From the NCBI GenBank assembly GCA_007753915.1, contig CP036352.1, forward strand, positions 434,001 through 498,000: DNA of 64,000 nucleotides, given 5' to 3'. This stretch comes from Phycisphaerae bacterium RAS2. GTDB lineage: Bacteria; Planctomycetota; Phycisphaerae; UBA1845; UTPLA1. Numbering within the stretch: position 1 is the stretch's first letter; every line of letters begins with the position of its first letter. A program made the position numbers and the translations under genes. The notes beneath the pieces were generated by a model that did not search any database, had not been told where the DNA came from, and saw only the letters and a program-made list of their open reading frames with translations. This document shows, one piece after another, positions 1 to 8,872 of this stretch.

Positions 1-902
1 TTGACGACCTTTGCGCCGGGAAACTGTTCCGGGAAATCGAGGATGTTCCGCACCGTCGCTGCGCGGAAGGAATAGATCGCCTGGGCGTCGTCGCCGACAA
101 CCGTGAGCTTGCGGTTCGTGCGACGCAGGCCGTTAAGGATGTCGGCCTGCACGATGTTTGTATCCTGATACTCGTCCACGAGCACGTGGTCGTAAAGCCG
201 CTCGACCGCCGCGCCGGCGCCGTCAGTCTCCATCAGCGCCTTCCACGCCAGGAGGAGGTCGTCGTAGTCCATCACGCGGCAGGCACGCTTGCGAAGCAGG
301 TACTGCTCGAAGATCGTGCGGATTCCTTCCAGGTCGTCGCGGCACCAGGGAAACTGCTTCTCCAGGACCGACTCCAGCCGCTCCTGCGCGTTGACCGTGC
401 GGGAGTAAATCGACACCAGCGTCTCTTTGCGTGGGAACCGCCGATCCTTCTTCGCCACGCCCAGCTCGGTGCGCACCATGGCCATCACATCGGCCGCGTC
501 GGCCTGATCGATCACGCTGAAGTCCTGCGGGAGGCCGATGGCACGGCCGTACATGCGAAGCAGCCGATTGGCGACGGCGTGAAACGTGCCGCCCCAGGGC
601 GCTGCGCCAGACCAGGACGCACCGCCGCCGGTGAGGGCGCCGGCGAATTGCTCGGCACGGCGCAGCATTTCCGACGCCGCGCGCCGCGTGAAAGTAAGCA
701 GCAGGAGACGATCGGGTCGCACGCCGCGATGAATGAGATGGGCAACGCGCGCCACAAGCGTGCGCGTCTTGCCGGTACCCGCGCCGGCGACGATCAGCAG
801 GGGGCCGTCTTCATGCACGACCGCTTCTCGCTGTGCAGAATTCAGATCCGCAAGCCACGGCGTTGACGGCGGGTCGGTGGGTGCGGGCAGCGACGCGGAC
901 AT
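1..902 (-). CDS. UvrD/PcrA/Rep-type ATP-dependent DNA helicase (N-terminal part)
   Basis: Superfamily 1A helicase that unwinds DNA using ATP in repair and replication restart. Only about 300 N-terminal residues are visible because the gene runs off the left edge. Motifs in order: Q-motif LNSAQREAV (about residues 20-28), Walker A GAGTGKT (40-46), motif II VDEYQDTN (about 240) and motif III GDDAQAIYSFRAAT (about 269). The ATG at 902 is preferred because AAGGA lies 9 nt upstream of it; an in-frame ATG at 911 is too close to that site. The subfamily (UvrD, PcrA or Rep) cannot be decided without the C-terminal half. The gene points away from its right-hand neighbour, so its promoter should lie in the 186-bp gap. 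Confidence 0.93.
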   Translation of the reverse strand, partial: MSASLPAPTDPPSTPWLADLNSAQREAVVHEDGPLLIVAGAGTGKTRTLVARVAHLIHRGVRPDRLLLLTFTRRAASEMLRRAEQFAGALTGGGASWSGAAPWGGTFHAVANRLLRMYGRAIGLPQDFSVIDQADAADVMAMVRTELGVAKKDRRFPRKETLVSIYSRTVNAQERLESVLEKQFPWCRDDLEGIRTIFEQYLLRKRACRVMDYDDLLLAWKALMETDGAGAAVERLYDHVLVDEYQDTNIVQADILNGLRRTNRKLTVVGDDAQAIYSFRAATVRNILDFPEQFPGAKVV

Positions 903-1088
903 GGAGTCCATTCCTTGCTTCTGATGGAACGAGATTGTTCCGAACGATATCCTAACAAAGGATACCGGGGCGCGGGCCGACCGGCCACCGCGCCGGGTAC
1001 GCGTCCATCGTGCCGACATTGCTGAATTCCCCGTTTTCCGCGATAATCCGGCCGTCGCGCGAGTTACACACCCTCTGGAGACGCACCC

Positions 1089-1592
1089 ATGAAACGATTC
1101 CTGATGACGCTCTCGGCCCTGCTCCTCGTGACAGGCTGCCAACAGGCGACGAGCAACAACGGCAACTTCAAGCAGTTCGGCGGCCCGGTGGATGACGCGA
1201 ACACCCTGACCGTCTCGCAGGCCGTGAAGGAAGCCACGACCGAGGGCAAGGTCGTGACGGTTCGCGGCAGGATCGAGGAAGTCTGCGCCAACATGGGCTG
1301 CTGGATGACGGTGACGGATGGGAAGGAAGTGGTTCGCGTGCGGTTTACCGAAAGCGAAGGCTGCTCGGATGGGTATTTCGTCCCGCGGAATGCGGCCGGG
1401 CACGACGTGATTCTGGTAGGCAAAATCAAGCCGATGGAGATCAGCCAGGCCATGGCGCGGCACTATGCCGAAGAAGGGGGCAAGCCGAAGGGGGAGATCG
1501 AGAAGATCGCCGGGCCACAGAAGCAGATGATGGTCTTCGCGACGGGTGTCAAGATCAGCTCGCCCGAATCGCTCGATCCGCCGATTCGGTAG
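1089..1592 (+). CDS. DUF4920-type exported lipoprotein
   Basis: A 167-residue protein with a lipoprotein signal peptide: basic MKR, hydrophobic stretch, then lipobox LVTGC with the lipidated Cys near residue 18. The mature part has the small beta domain seen in DUF4920 proteins: VTVRGRIEEVCANMGCWMTV (about 55-74), where the two Cys could bind metal or form a disulfide, then VRVRF and a long charged segment. A GGAG Shine-Dalgarno sits 8 nt before the ATG. It should be anchored in a membrane facing the periplasm. The biochemical role of the family is not established. It stands alone between a divergent helicase and a methyltransferase. Confidence 0.75.
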   Translation: MKRFLMTLSALLLVTGCQQATSNNGNFKQFGGPVDDANTLTVSQAVKEATTEGKVVTVRGRIEEVCANMGCWMTVTDGKEVVRVRFTESEGCSDGYFVPRNAAGHDVILVGKIKPMEISQAMARHYAEEGGKPKGEIEKIAGPQKQMMVFATGVKISSPESLDPPIR

Positions 1593-1703
1593 GCCCGGTG
1601 TCGCACGATGGGGCGCGAAAACTGCCGCCCCGGCGTCGAACCTGCCGATAGAAACAGGGTGCCCCCGGTCCGGCGGTCATGCGACCGGGCGCACCATTTA
1701 TCT

Positions 1704-2696
1704 ATGACCAGTTTGCCCGCTCAATTCGTTGCCTCGCTGACCGACTCGAACGCGGACGCTGCGTTTGTCTGTGTTGGCTGCGGCCATCGCAAGAGCCGGG
1801 ATGCTGCCCTCCCGCGCGGCTGGCCCTGTCCGATGTGCCGGTGCGACGCCTGCGGGCTGATTCAGCAGTCTCCGCGGAACAGCGCGCGGTCGCCGGTGGG
1901 ACCGGTCAACGTTTCATTGAATGGCGACGCCCAATCGGAATCAGAGGCGTGGACTTCGGCGGTTCAACAATACGCATTGTGTCTGCTTCCGCTCGAATCG
2001 AGCCCGGGGCGAAACCTGCTGATCGTGGGGTGCGGCCGCGGGCACCTGGCAGCTTTGGCGAAGTCGCGCGGCTGGCGTGTTGTCGCGCTGGACCCGTCGC
2101 CCCATGCGGTCTGCCGGGCGATTGAGCAATTCGGGCTTGATGCGCGTGCCGGAGGTCTGGCACGGCATCGCGAAGCCCTCGGCCGATTCGACGTCGTGGT
2201 GTGCGGCAATCTTGAGACATCGTGGGATCCGGCCGCCGTCTTGCGCGATACGCGGACGGTTTTGAACACCGCCGGGCTGGTTTGCGTCGACGTATCGGAT
2301 GGCTTTGCGGACTGGAACCCGGCGATGGCGGACGCGAGCCGAAATTCGCAAGACGCTCCGCTGAATCTCTTCAACGCCGAATCGCTTGAAGGGCTGCTGC
2401 GAACGTGCGGCTTGGAAATGGTCGCGGTTCACGCAGGGGGCAAAGGAAGCGCGCCGCAGCTCGCCACGAACGGGCTGGGTGTCTTTCGTTGGATTCCGCA
2501 ATTCATCGCGCGCTGGTTCTCACGACTGTGGGGCCTCTTCGCGGGTGGACCGGCCAAGGGCTGCCCGCGTTCAGCGGCGCGTGATCTTTCCGAGGCCGTC
2601 GCGCAAATTGAAGCAACGGCGTCACGCCCGACGGCTCAACGCGGCCGCGCGAACCGGTTGCTCGCCGTCGCCACGCGCGCGGCGCTCGCCGGCTGA
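1704..2696 (+). CDS. SAM-dependent methyltransferase with N-terminal Cys-rich (zinc-ribbon-like) segment
   Basis: A 330-residue protein. Residues about 22-45 hold three Cys pairs (CVGCGH, CPMC, CDAC) that look like a zinc-binding ribbon. The central part is a class I methyltransferase Rossmann domain: motif I LLIVGCGRGHLAALA, an acidic end of strand 2 in VVALDPSP, and the later FDVVVCGNLETSWDPAAVLRD typical of Methyltransf_12/23-like enzymes. Substrate unknown; zinc-ribbon methyltransferases of this layout often act on sugars or small molecules (family knowledge, not proven here). The reading frame is open further upstream to 1608, but the extra residues are Arg/Pro-rich and unlike a domain, so the ATG at 1704 is preferred although no clear Shine-Dalgarno is visible. 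Confidence 0.75.
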   Translation: MTSLPAQFVASLTDSNADAAFVCVGCGHRKSRDAALPRGWPCPMCRCDACGLIQQSPRNSARSPVGPVNVSLNGDAQSESEAWTSAVQQYALCLLPLESSPGRNLLIVGCGRGHLAALAKSRGWRVVALDPSPHAVCRAIEQFGLDARAGGLARHREALGRFDVVVCGNLETSWDPAAVLRDTRTVLNTAGLVCVDVSDGFADWNPAMADASRNSQDAPLNLFNAESLEGLLRTCGLEMVAVHAGGKGSAPQLATNGLGVFRWIPQFIARWFSRLWGLFAGGPAKGCPRSAARDLSEAVAQIEATASRPTAQRGRANRLLAVATRAALAG

Positions 2697-2710
2697 CACG
2701 GTTGCGAGTC

Positions 2711-5488
2711 CTATTGAGAAAGCAGGGCGTTCGAGAAGGCGGCCGCGTCGCTCTCCAGGTCCGGTCCGCCGAAGTCGGCACAGTGCGGCAAGTCGGTCTC
2801 AAGCGGCGCGCCCAGCTTCACGCGAAGGAACGCGGCGACATCCAACCCATCCACGGATTCGTCGCCATTCACGTCGCCGGGCAGGTTGCAGACGCAACCG
2901 GGAGTCGCGAACAACACGGGTTCCGAGAACGGGGTCTCATCGCCCTGAAAGTTCCTCGCCCGCGCGCGGACGACGTATTGCGTGCAGGGCGAAAGCAATG
3001 ACAGGCTTCGCGTCGCGGAACCGCCCCATTGCGCAGCACCGCTTCCCGGGCCGGGGTCGGGTGTTACTTCAAAAAAGAAGCCGGTTTGCAGGAATCCGAC
3101 ATTTGTAAATGTCCCAGTCGCCGTCACGGTTGCGCTGTCGGCCGTCACGCTGCTCACGTTGACGCCCGCCGGTGTTTGGATGGCCGTGGCCGTTGCGACC
3201 GACGGGGAGTAGGGCGTGATGTTGGGATTCGGCGCGGCGTTGTCCCGTGCGCGGACGCGATAAGTGAATGCCGAGTTGGCCGGCAGAGCGGTATCAACGT
3301 AGTCGCGGTCGAACTGCCAGAAGCTGTCGTGCCCGCCCGCGCCGGAGACGTAGTCAAACTGGTATTGCACCGGCGGAGAATCGGCGTCGATGGCTTCGGT
3401 CGATCGCATGGTGATGGCGCTCGAACTGATCGCCGTCGGGGCGATTTCAAAACCAGGCTGCGGCGCCGGCTGAACGGCATCGACGTCTTCAAACTGGAGC
3501 TTGCCGACCCAGGTGCCCCAGGTGTTCGACACGTCGGCGTATTCCTGCACCGTCCAGATGGTGCGGCTGTCCGACGGATCGAGCGTCGTGAGGCTGTAAT
3601 CGCCCCAGCGATTGCGCCCGAACCCGTCGATGTTGTTCTGCGGGCCGATGCCGGCCTTGAGCAAGGCGGGGGCGCTCATCTGGCCCGGCGGGTCGTTGAC
3701 GAGCCGTCCGGCGTAGTAGCAGCCCGCATGCTCGCTGGCCTTGGACCCGCTGCACCCGAGCACGGCGTCACCCTGCTCGTTCACGGCGATGGAAGGGAAG
3801 TAGTGCCACCGCGTGGCATCGCCGACCGCGCCCCACTGGGCGACGGTGAACGGGCTGCCCTCGGCAAGCTGATACCAGCGGCAGGTCGCGCCCGCGCCGC
3901 CGGAGACGGTGTGCGCGGCCCAGATGCTCCCGTTGCGATAAACGGCGTTCATCAGCCGCGAGTCCACCGTGTCCAATGCGGGGCCGCCCAGCGCCGGCGC
4001 GTCCGAGGCATCGCCCCAGGACGAGACGGGCACAATTCCGACTTCGACCAGCGTTGGATCGGTCAACGGCGGATCGACGCGGCGCACGCGGATGCCGTTG
4101 TTGCTATTTGTCGAGACGACGTATTCACCTGGCGGATTGCCGTAGGTCATCGTCGGCTGCAGCGCGCCCTCCCATGGCAGGCCGCGAAAAGCCGTGACCG
4201 TGCCCAGAGTGGGCGACGGCGCGACCATCGGCGCCTTGTCGACGCAGAACAGCGACATCTGGCAGCCGACCATGTAGGCACCGGTATAGATTCCGTTTGC
4301 GTCCAGTCCGAGCGTCGGGTAGTCGGGCCAGCAGCTGCCGTCCGACCCGCCGGTGACGAGGAAGTTGGTCTTGAACCAGCTTCCCGATGCGTTGCTCGTC
4401 AGCGAGATGGCCAGGTACAGCCGCGAGTTGAAGTCGTCGTTCAGGACGACCCAGCGGTTGGTGTAATGATCGAACAGCACGCGCGGATCGCCCGATGAGC
4501 CTGGAAGGAAGCTCGTGATCGAGACGTTGCTCTGCTGCGCGCCGGTTGCCTTGTTGTAGATCGCGATGTTGCGATTAACGCAAATCACGAATTGGGTCGG
4601 CCCGACCGCGCCGCACGTATCGGGCGGGTAAGAGAATTGCCCCGCGTCGCCCCGCTTCACGCCCTGAAAGTTCAGCGTCAACAGCGGCTGGGTCCCTGCG
4701 CGCAACAGCCACAGGCCGTCGTCATTCTCGGCCGGCTGGGCAGCCTGGGGCTGTGCGAACGTCTGCGGCGCCGCGATGGCGTCACCACAATCCGCAGTGA
4801 CGCCTTCGCCGACTTCCCATGTGAGGTCGGCGTAGCCGGTGCCGGTGAGCACTTGGCCGTACGGCAGTTCTTCAAAATCGAGGGTGACCGACTCGCCGGT
4901 GTCGCGATAGGTGAAGGTGAGATCGTCCAGTGCGTAGAACCCGCCGCCGGCAACCGTGGCGATGGACTCAAACACGACGCGATCCACGTTGTCGAGATTC
5001 ACGTCAAGCACTGTCGGGCGATCGCTGATGTCGTGGTACCATGCGGTCTCGCCGACTTGTTTGCCGTCGCGGTAGCCGACGACGCGCAGCGCCGGCGTCC
5101 AGACCTCGGGCGCGCCCTGGCCGGCGACGAACACGCGATCGAGCCGGACCGGCCGTGCGAAGCCGATCCCCATGTGCGTGTCGCCGCTCTTGTTCACAAG
5201 GTTGTGATGACCGGAGTTCGGAAAGTACGTCGCGCGGATCGAGGGCACGGTCCACAAGCCGAAGTCGTCGCGCTTCTTCACGGGCGGCTCGGGGGCGCGC
5301 AGGGCGTCGCGCGCGATGACCTCGTCCATCGACTCGATGACCGAAGGGCCGAAGGCCTCGGGCGGCAGACGCTCGCCCTTGATGGCGACAGGCGTCGCGC
5401 GATCAACAGATTCGGCCCGGGCCGCGCCCGGCGTCACGATGCTCAACGCGCTCGCGATTGCCGCGAGCAAACGAAAACGGTTTGTCAC
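2711..5488 (-). CDS. Secreted multidomain protein with fibronectin-like module and C-terminal dockerin
   Basis: About 925 residues. The GTG at 5488 is preferred: GGAGAGG lies 7 nt upstream, and the product then begins with a clean signal peptide (VTNRFRLLAAIASALSIVTP, cleaved after ARA). Residues about 60-250 carry a carbohydrate-binding-like beta domain. The middle (about 270-660) has tryptophan- and aspartate-rich blades (SYPPDTCGAVGPTQFVICVN, VLFDHYTNRWVVLND) suggesting a beta-propeller. Next comes a fibronectin-III-like pair and finally a dockerin-like calcium-binding tail, GDVNGDESVDGLDVAAFLRVKLG. The last ~250 residues closely match those of the next gene. Function unknown; export and calcium-dependent assembly are inferred from the architecture. 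Confidence 0.8.
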   Translation of the reverse strand: MTNRFRLLAAIASALSIVTPGAARAESVDRATPVAIKGERLPPEAFGPSVIESMDEVIARDALRAPEPPVKKRDDFGLWTVPSIRATYFPNSGHHNLVNKSGDTHMGIGFARPVRLDRVFVAGQGAPEVWTPALRVVGYRDGKQVGETAWYHDISDRPTVLDVNLDNVDRVVFESIATVAGGGFYALDDLTFTYRDTGESVTLDFEELPYGQVLTGTGYADLTWEVGEGVTADCGDAIAAPQTFAQPQAAQPAENDDGLWLLRAGTQPLLTLNFQGVKRGDAGQFSYPPDTCGAVGPTQFVICVNRNIAIYNKATGAQQSNVSITSFLPGSSGDPRVLFDHYTNRWVVLNDDFNSRLYLAISLTSNASGSWFKTNFLVTGGSDGSCWPDYPTLGLDANGIYTGAYMVGCQMSLFCVDKAPMVAPSPTLGTVTAFRGLPWEGALQPTMTYGNPPGEYVVSTNSNNGIRVRRVDPPLTDPTLVEVGIVPVSSWGDASDAPALGGPALDTVDSRLMNAVYRNGSIWAAHTVSGGAGATCRWYQLAEGSPFTVAQWGAVGDATRWHYFPSIAVNEQGDAVLGCSGSKASEHAGCYYAGRLVNDPPGQMSAPALLKAGIGPQNNIDGFGRNRWGDYSLTTLDPSDSRTIWTVQEYADVSNTWGTWVGKLQFEDVDAVQPAPQPGFEIAPTAISSSAITMRSTEAIDADSPPVQYQFDYVSGAGGHDSFWQFDRDYVDTALPANSAFTYRVRARDNAAPNPNITPYSPSVATATAIQTPAGVNVSSVTADSATVTATGTFTNVGFLQTGFFFEVTPDPGPGSGAAQWGGSATRSLSLLSPCTQYVVRARARNFQGDETPFSEPVLFATPGCVCNLPGDVNGDESVDGLDVAAFLRVKLGAPLETDLPHCADFGGPDLESDAAAFSNALLSQ

Positions 5489-5680
5489 GAATAGCCCTCT
5501 CCACGCGGGAATGACGTAGTCACGAGTCAGGCGGGAAACCCACTGCTCCACACCCCCGATTATAACGGTTGGGAAGCTGGTTTGCGCCAGGAATTCGCAG
5601 CCGGGAAGAGGATCTGGACGCCGAAATTCAGCCTCGCAAGGAGAATTCGCGCTGATTCACACAGCGCGATGACGCGACGC

Positions 5681-8518
5681 TCACGGCCCCAGCAGATCGG
5701 CGGCGAACGCGGCGATGTCGCCCGCGAGCGTGCCGGTGTTGTAGTCGGCGCAGGCGGCGTTGTCGCCGGGCAGGGCCATGCCGAGTTTGACGCGAATGAA
5801 TCCGGCGATGTCCAGGCCGTTTCGCGCGGCGTCGTTGTTCACGTCGCCTGAAAGGGCGCAGGTCGGGCAACCGACGGTGGCCTGGATTGTGGCGGGCGAG
5901 AAGGGCGTCTCAGTCGCCTGGAAGTTCCTCGCGCGAACGCGGAACGTGTAGGACGTGCAGGGCGACAGGCCGGTGATGCTTGCGTTCGGTGAAGACGTCC
6001 AGACATTGCCGCCGGTGCCGTGGGGCGGCGAGACCTCGAAGAAGAAAGCTGTCTGGAGGAAGCCCACGTTGGTGAACGAGCCGGCCGCCGTCAGTTGCAC
6101 GGAGTTGGCCGTCACGGTTCCGATGGTGACGCCCGTGGGCGTCTCGATGTGGGTGGCGGCGGTGAAATTGGAGGAGAAGTTTCCGGTGTTGGGCGTCGGC
6201 GTGACGCTGTCGCGCGAGCGGATTCGGTAGTTGAAGCTGGAATTGGCAGGCAGCCCCGTGTCGATGTAGTCGCGCGAAAGCTGCCATCCGCTGTCGTGTC
6301 CGCCCGCGCCGGAGACGTAGTCGAAGTAATACTGAATCGGCGGCGTCGTATCGGTCGCCAGCACGGCCTGCATTGAGATTTCGCTCGAGCTGATTCCCGC
6401 CGGGGCCGTCAGGAATTGCATCGGATTCGGCGACGGCGCGGCGGTATCGGGCGCGATACCCGAGTAACGCAGTGTGATTGTTGCGGTGTTGGAGGTTACC
6501 TGGCCGTCGGAGACGGAGAACTGAAATGTATCGGTGCCGGCCGACGTGCCGGACCGGCGGAAGAGCAGCGTCGGCCCGCCGACACTGCTGATGAGCGTGG
6601 ACTGCGCTGGGCCGGACAGGACGTTGTACGTTGTGATGCGGTCTTCCTCGTCGCTGGCCGGCAGCTCGATCAGAAACGCGCCGAAGGTCGTCACGTCGCG
6701 CGTGTAGCTGTAGGCCACGGGCGCGTGATTCGGCATCGCGCCGGCCGGCGGATTGGCGTAGGTGACATTCAGGTTGACCGGGGCCGACAGTGCTCGCTTG
6801 CCGTCGCTGAACTCCGCTTCGGCCACGAGCCGCACCGGGCCGCCGCCGAACACATCGCCGAGGATTGAGAATGCCGCGCTCGCGCCCTGCGTCGCCGCGA
6901 TGACACGTGCATTGTGCAACAGGCGAATCTCCGTCACCGCTCCGCCCGCGGCCGCCACGTTCACCGTGAACAGCGTCGAGCGATCGCCACTGGGCGGGTT
7001 GGCCGAAAGCGTCGCCGAACGGCCGAAGTTGTTCGTCTGAAGCGTGCCGGTCCATCGGCCGACCGTGGCGATCAGGCCCGTCTCGCGCGCGACGACGCGC
7101 AGGTCGTGATGGCCGTCGGCAAGCGTGGTAGTGTTCAAGGAGAATTGTCCGCCCGCGGCGACCGATCCGAGCAGGCGACCGTCCACGAACAGTTCATTGT
7201 TGGCGATGGTCGCGCCGGGTCGCGTGGCGGTGGAGTTGGGGGTGAGGTTGATCGTGCCGGAGACTGCGCCGCCGGGCGCGTCGGGCACGGACACGGTCGG
7301 TATGTAGGCAAATGCCTGGGTCAGGGGGTCGCCGTAGAAAAGTCCCTGGAACGGCGCCCATTGAATGCTGCGGAAGAGTGCTTCGCCGAGGCAAACGCCC
7401 TGGTAATACCACGCGTGAAGCCGCGGATGCGGAAACTTGCCGGGGATGCCTGGGCCGAAGACGCATGGCTCCTCGACGGTGCCCATGGAGCCCGACGCGC
7501 CGTTCGCGGGGAAGCCCTTGGCGATCCAGCGCGACAGCTTGACCTGGCTGGTGTCTTCAAACGTCGCCGCGTAGCTGGTGAGGTGATCGCAGAACGCGCC
7601 GGGGGTGATGGTCATGGCCGTGCCGTCGATGTTCGGCGTGGCCGCGCCGGTGAGGATGCCGAGGCAGTCGTGCTGGCCGGCGGGCAGGTCCTGGTTGTCG
7701 ATCTGCACGGCCTGTCCGCCGTTGGCGATGATCTCGTTGATGACGGCGGGGAAGAGCGGATCGCGCGGATTGCTGCGAACGGTGTCGGTGGTCTTCATGA
7801 AGTAGAAGGTGCCGCCCGGTCGTGTGCCGTCGGCGGCGACGCTGCGGTCGATCATGGCGATGGTTTCGTCAAGCGTGTTGCCGTTGAAGCCGTCGTTGCC
7901 GAGCATGAAGCCGATGTAGTAACGCTTGGCGGCCGGGGCCGTGCTGGGGACGCCGCCGGCGTAGGAGAGGGAGTTGCGAAAGGCGCGGGCCGCGGGGCTG
8001 TTGGAGTAGAACTGATTCGGCTCCATGACGTTCATCGTGCCGCCGAGGATAAGCGACCGGTAATAGGCCAGGCCGTAGGCGGATGAAATAGACAATCGTG
8101 TGACCGGCGTGCAGCCCGACGCGCCGATCAGCCCCGGCGAGAAGACGGCGAAGCCCTCACCGGGCGGGATCACGACAAAATCGACGTGGTCGTCAATTCC
8201 GCGGTGCTGCAGCGCGCCGAAGAGGGCGTCGACCGAGCGATCGGCGAAGTTGGCGTAGCTGCTGACCTCGCTTTTGTAGTAGATAACGTTCGCGTCGGGG
8301 ATGTTGCGGGCGTTCTTGTAGTAGTTGCCCAGGTACAACGACGAGGGGCTTTCGGGATTGATGATGAGCAGGACGTTTTCGCCGCCGCCGCCGGCCAGCG
8401 CCGCGTTTCCACTCATCAGCGAGATGCACATCCATGCGGCGACCCACGCGCAGCGCCGCATGGCGCACGCGAAGCCCGCCCGCATAGTTGTTTGCGAAGT
8501 CCCGTCACAGCTGAGCAT
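5681..8518 (-). CDS. TIGR03790-type secreted protein with Ig/FN3-like modules and C-terminal dockerin
   Basis: A 945-residue exported protein with a late signal peptide (hydrophobic core near residues 24-40, ending NAALA). Residues about 48-400 match the TIGR03790 family as I recall it: LLIINPESPSSLYLGNYYK, IPDANVIYYK and the later GACFLHxxRPxxG-like signals, a family of unknown function in myxobacteria and planctomycetes. Then come bacterial Ig-like domains with a cadherin-like segment (NHAPVAYSYTRDV), an FN3-like module (FDYVSGAGGHDS) and a dockerin-like tail, GDVNNDAARNGLDIAGFIRV. The start is uncertain: AGGAG lies 12 nt before the ATG used, and a later in-frame ATG (MRAGFACAM) is possible. 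Same strand as the neighbouring dockerin gene, with a 192-bp gap. Confidence 0.8.
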   Translation of the reverse strand: MLSCDGTSQTTMRAGFACAMRRCAWVAAWMCISLMSGNAALAGGGGENVLLIINPESPSSLYLGNYYKNARNIPDANVIYYKSEVSSYANFADRSVDALFGALQHRGIDDHVDFVVIPPGEGFAVFSPGLIGASGCTPVTRLSISSAYGLAYYRSLILGGTMNVMEPNQFYSNSPAARAFRNSLSYAGGVPSTAPAAKRYYIGFMLGNDGFNGNTLDETIAMIDRSVAADGTRPGGTFYFMKTTDTVRSNPRDPLFPAVINEIIANGGQAVQIDNQDLPAGQHDCLGILTGAATPNIDGTAMTITPGAFCDHLTSYAATFEDTSQVKLSRWIAKGFPANGASGSMGTVEEPCVFGPGIPGKFPHPRLHAWYYQGVCLGEALFRSIQWAPFQGLFYGDPLTQAFAYIPTVSVPDAPGGAVSGTINLTPNSTATRPGATIANNELFVDGRLLGSVAAGGQFSLNTTTLADGHHDLRVVARETGLIATVGRWTGTLQTNNFGRSATLSANPPSGDRSTLFTVNVAAAGGAVTEIRLLHNARVIAATQGASAAFSILGDVFGGGPVRLVAEAEFSDGKRALSAPVNLNVTYANPPAGAMPNHAPVAYSYTRDVTTFGAFLIELPASDEEDRITTYNVLSGPAQSTLISSVGGPTLLFRRSGTSAGTDTFQFSVSDGQVTSNTATITLRYSGIAPDTAAPSPNPMQFLTAPAGISSSEISMQAVLATDTTPPIQYYFDYVSGAGGHDSGWQLSRDYIDTGLPANSSFNYRIRSRDSVTPTPNTGNFSSNFTAATHIETPTGVTIGTVTANSVQLTAAGSFTNVGFLQTAFFFEVSPPHGTGGNVWTSSPNASITGLSPCTSYTFRVRARNFQATETPFSPATIQATVGCPTCALSGDVNNDAARNGLDIAGFIRVKLGMALPGDNAACADYNTGTLAGDIAAFAADLLGP

Positions 8519-8872
8519 GGGCCGGTTCCACTCCTGAAGCTCGTTGAGCCGGCCGCACTGCAGCGCGGCATCCCCCGCTCAAGAACAGGTCTCTCCATCC
8601 ATAGACGTCACGCGAGATTGCGTCGGCTGCACCGAGGCAGACCACCCTGCCCCCATTTTACCCGGTCGCCACCTGCCGATTCCACCCGACGCCCTAGAAA
8701 AGCGGTCTGCAATTGCGCGATGCGAATTAGATTACCGAATTGGGATGCCCGGGTGTGCACGGACAGGCTGATAACCTGCTGCGGAGACGGGAATTATCGC
8801 TATCACTGCATGGAAAGAGCAGCTGACGACGAATGGACGATCCCAAGCTCTTTAAGCTCTAGACTTGAAGCG
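8519..8872. other. Non-coding gap of 354 bp
   Basis: Lies between two leftward secreted-protein genes and should contain the promoter of the TIGR03790-type gene. I see no convincing open frame, tRNA or terminator hairpin. Confidence 0.5.
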
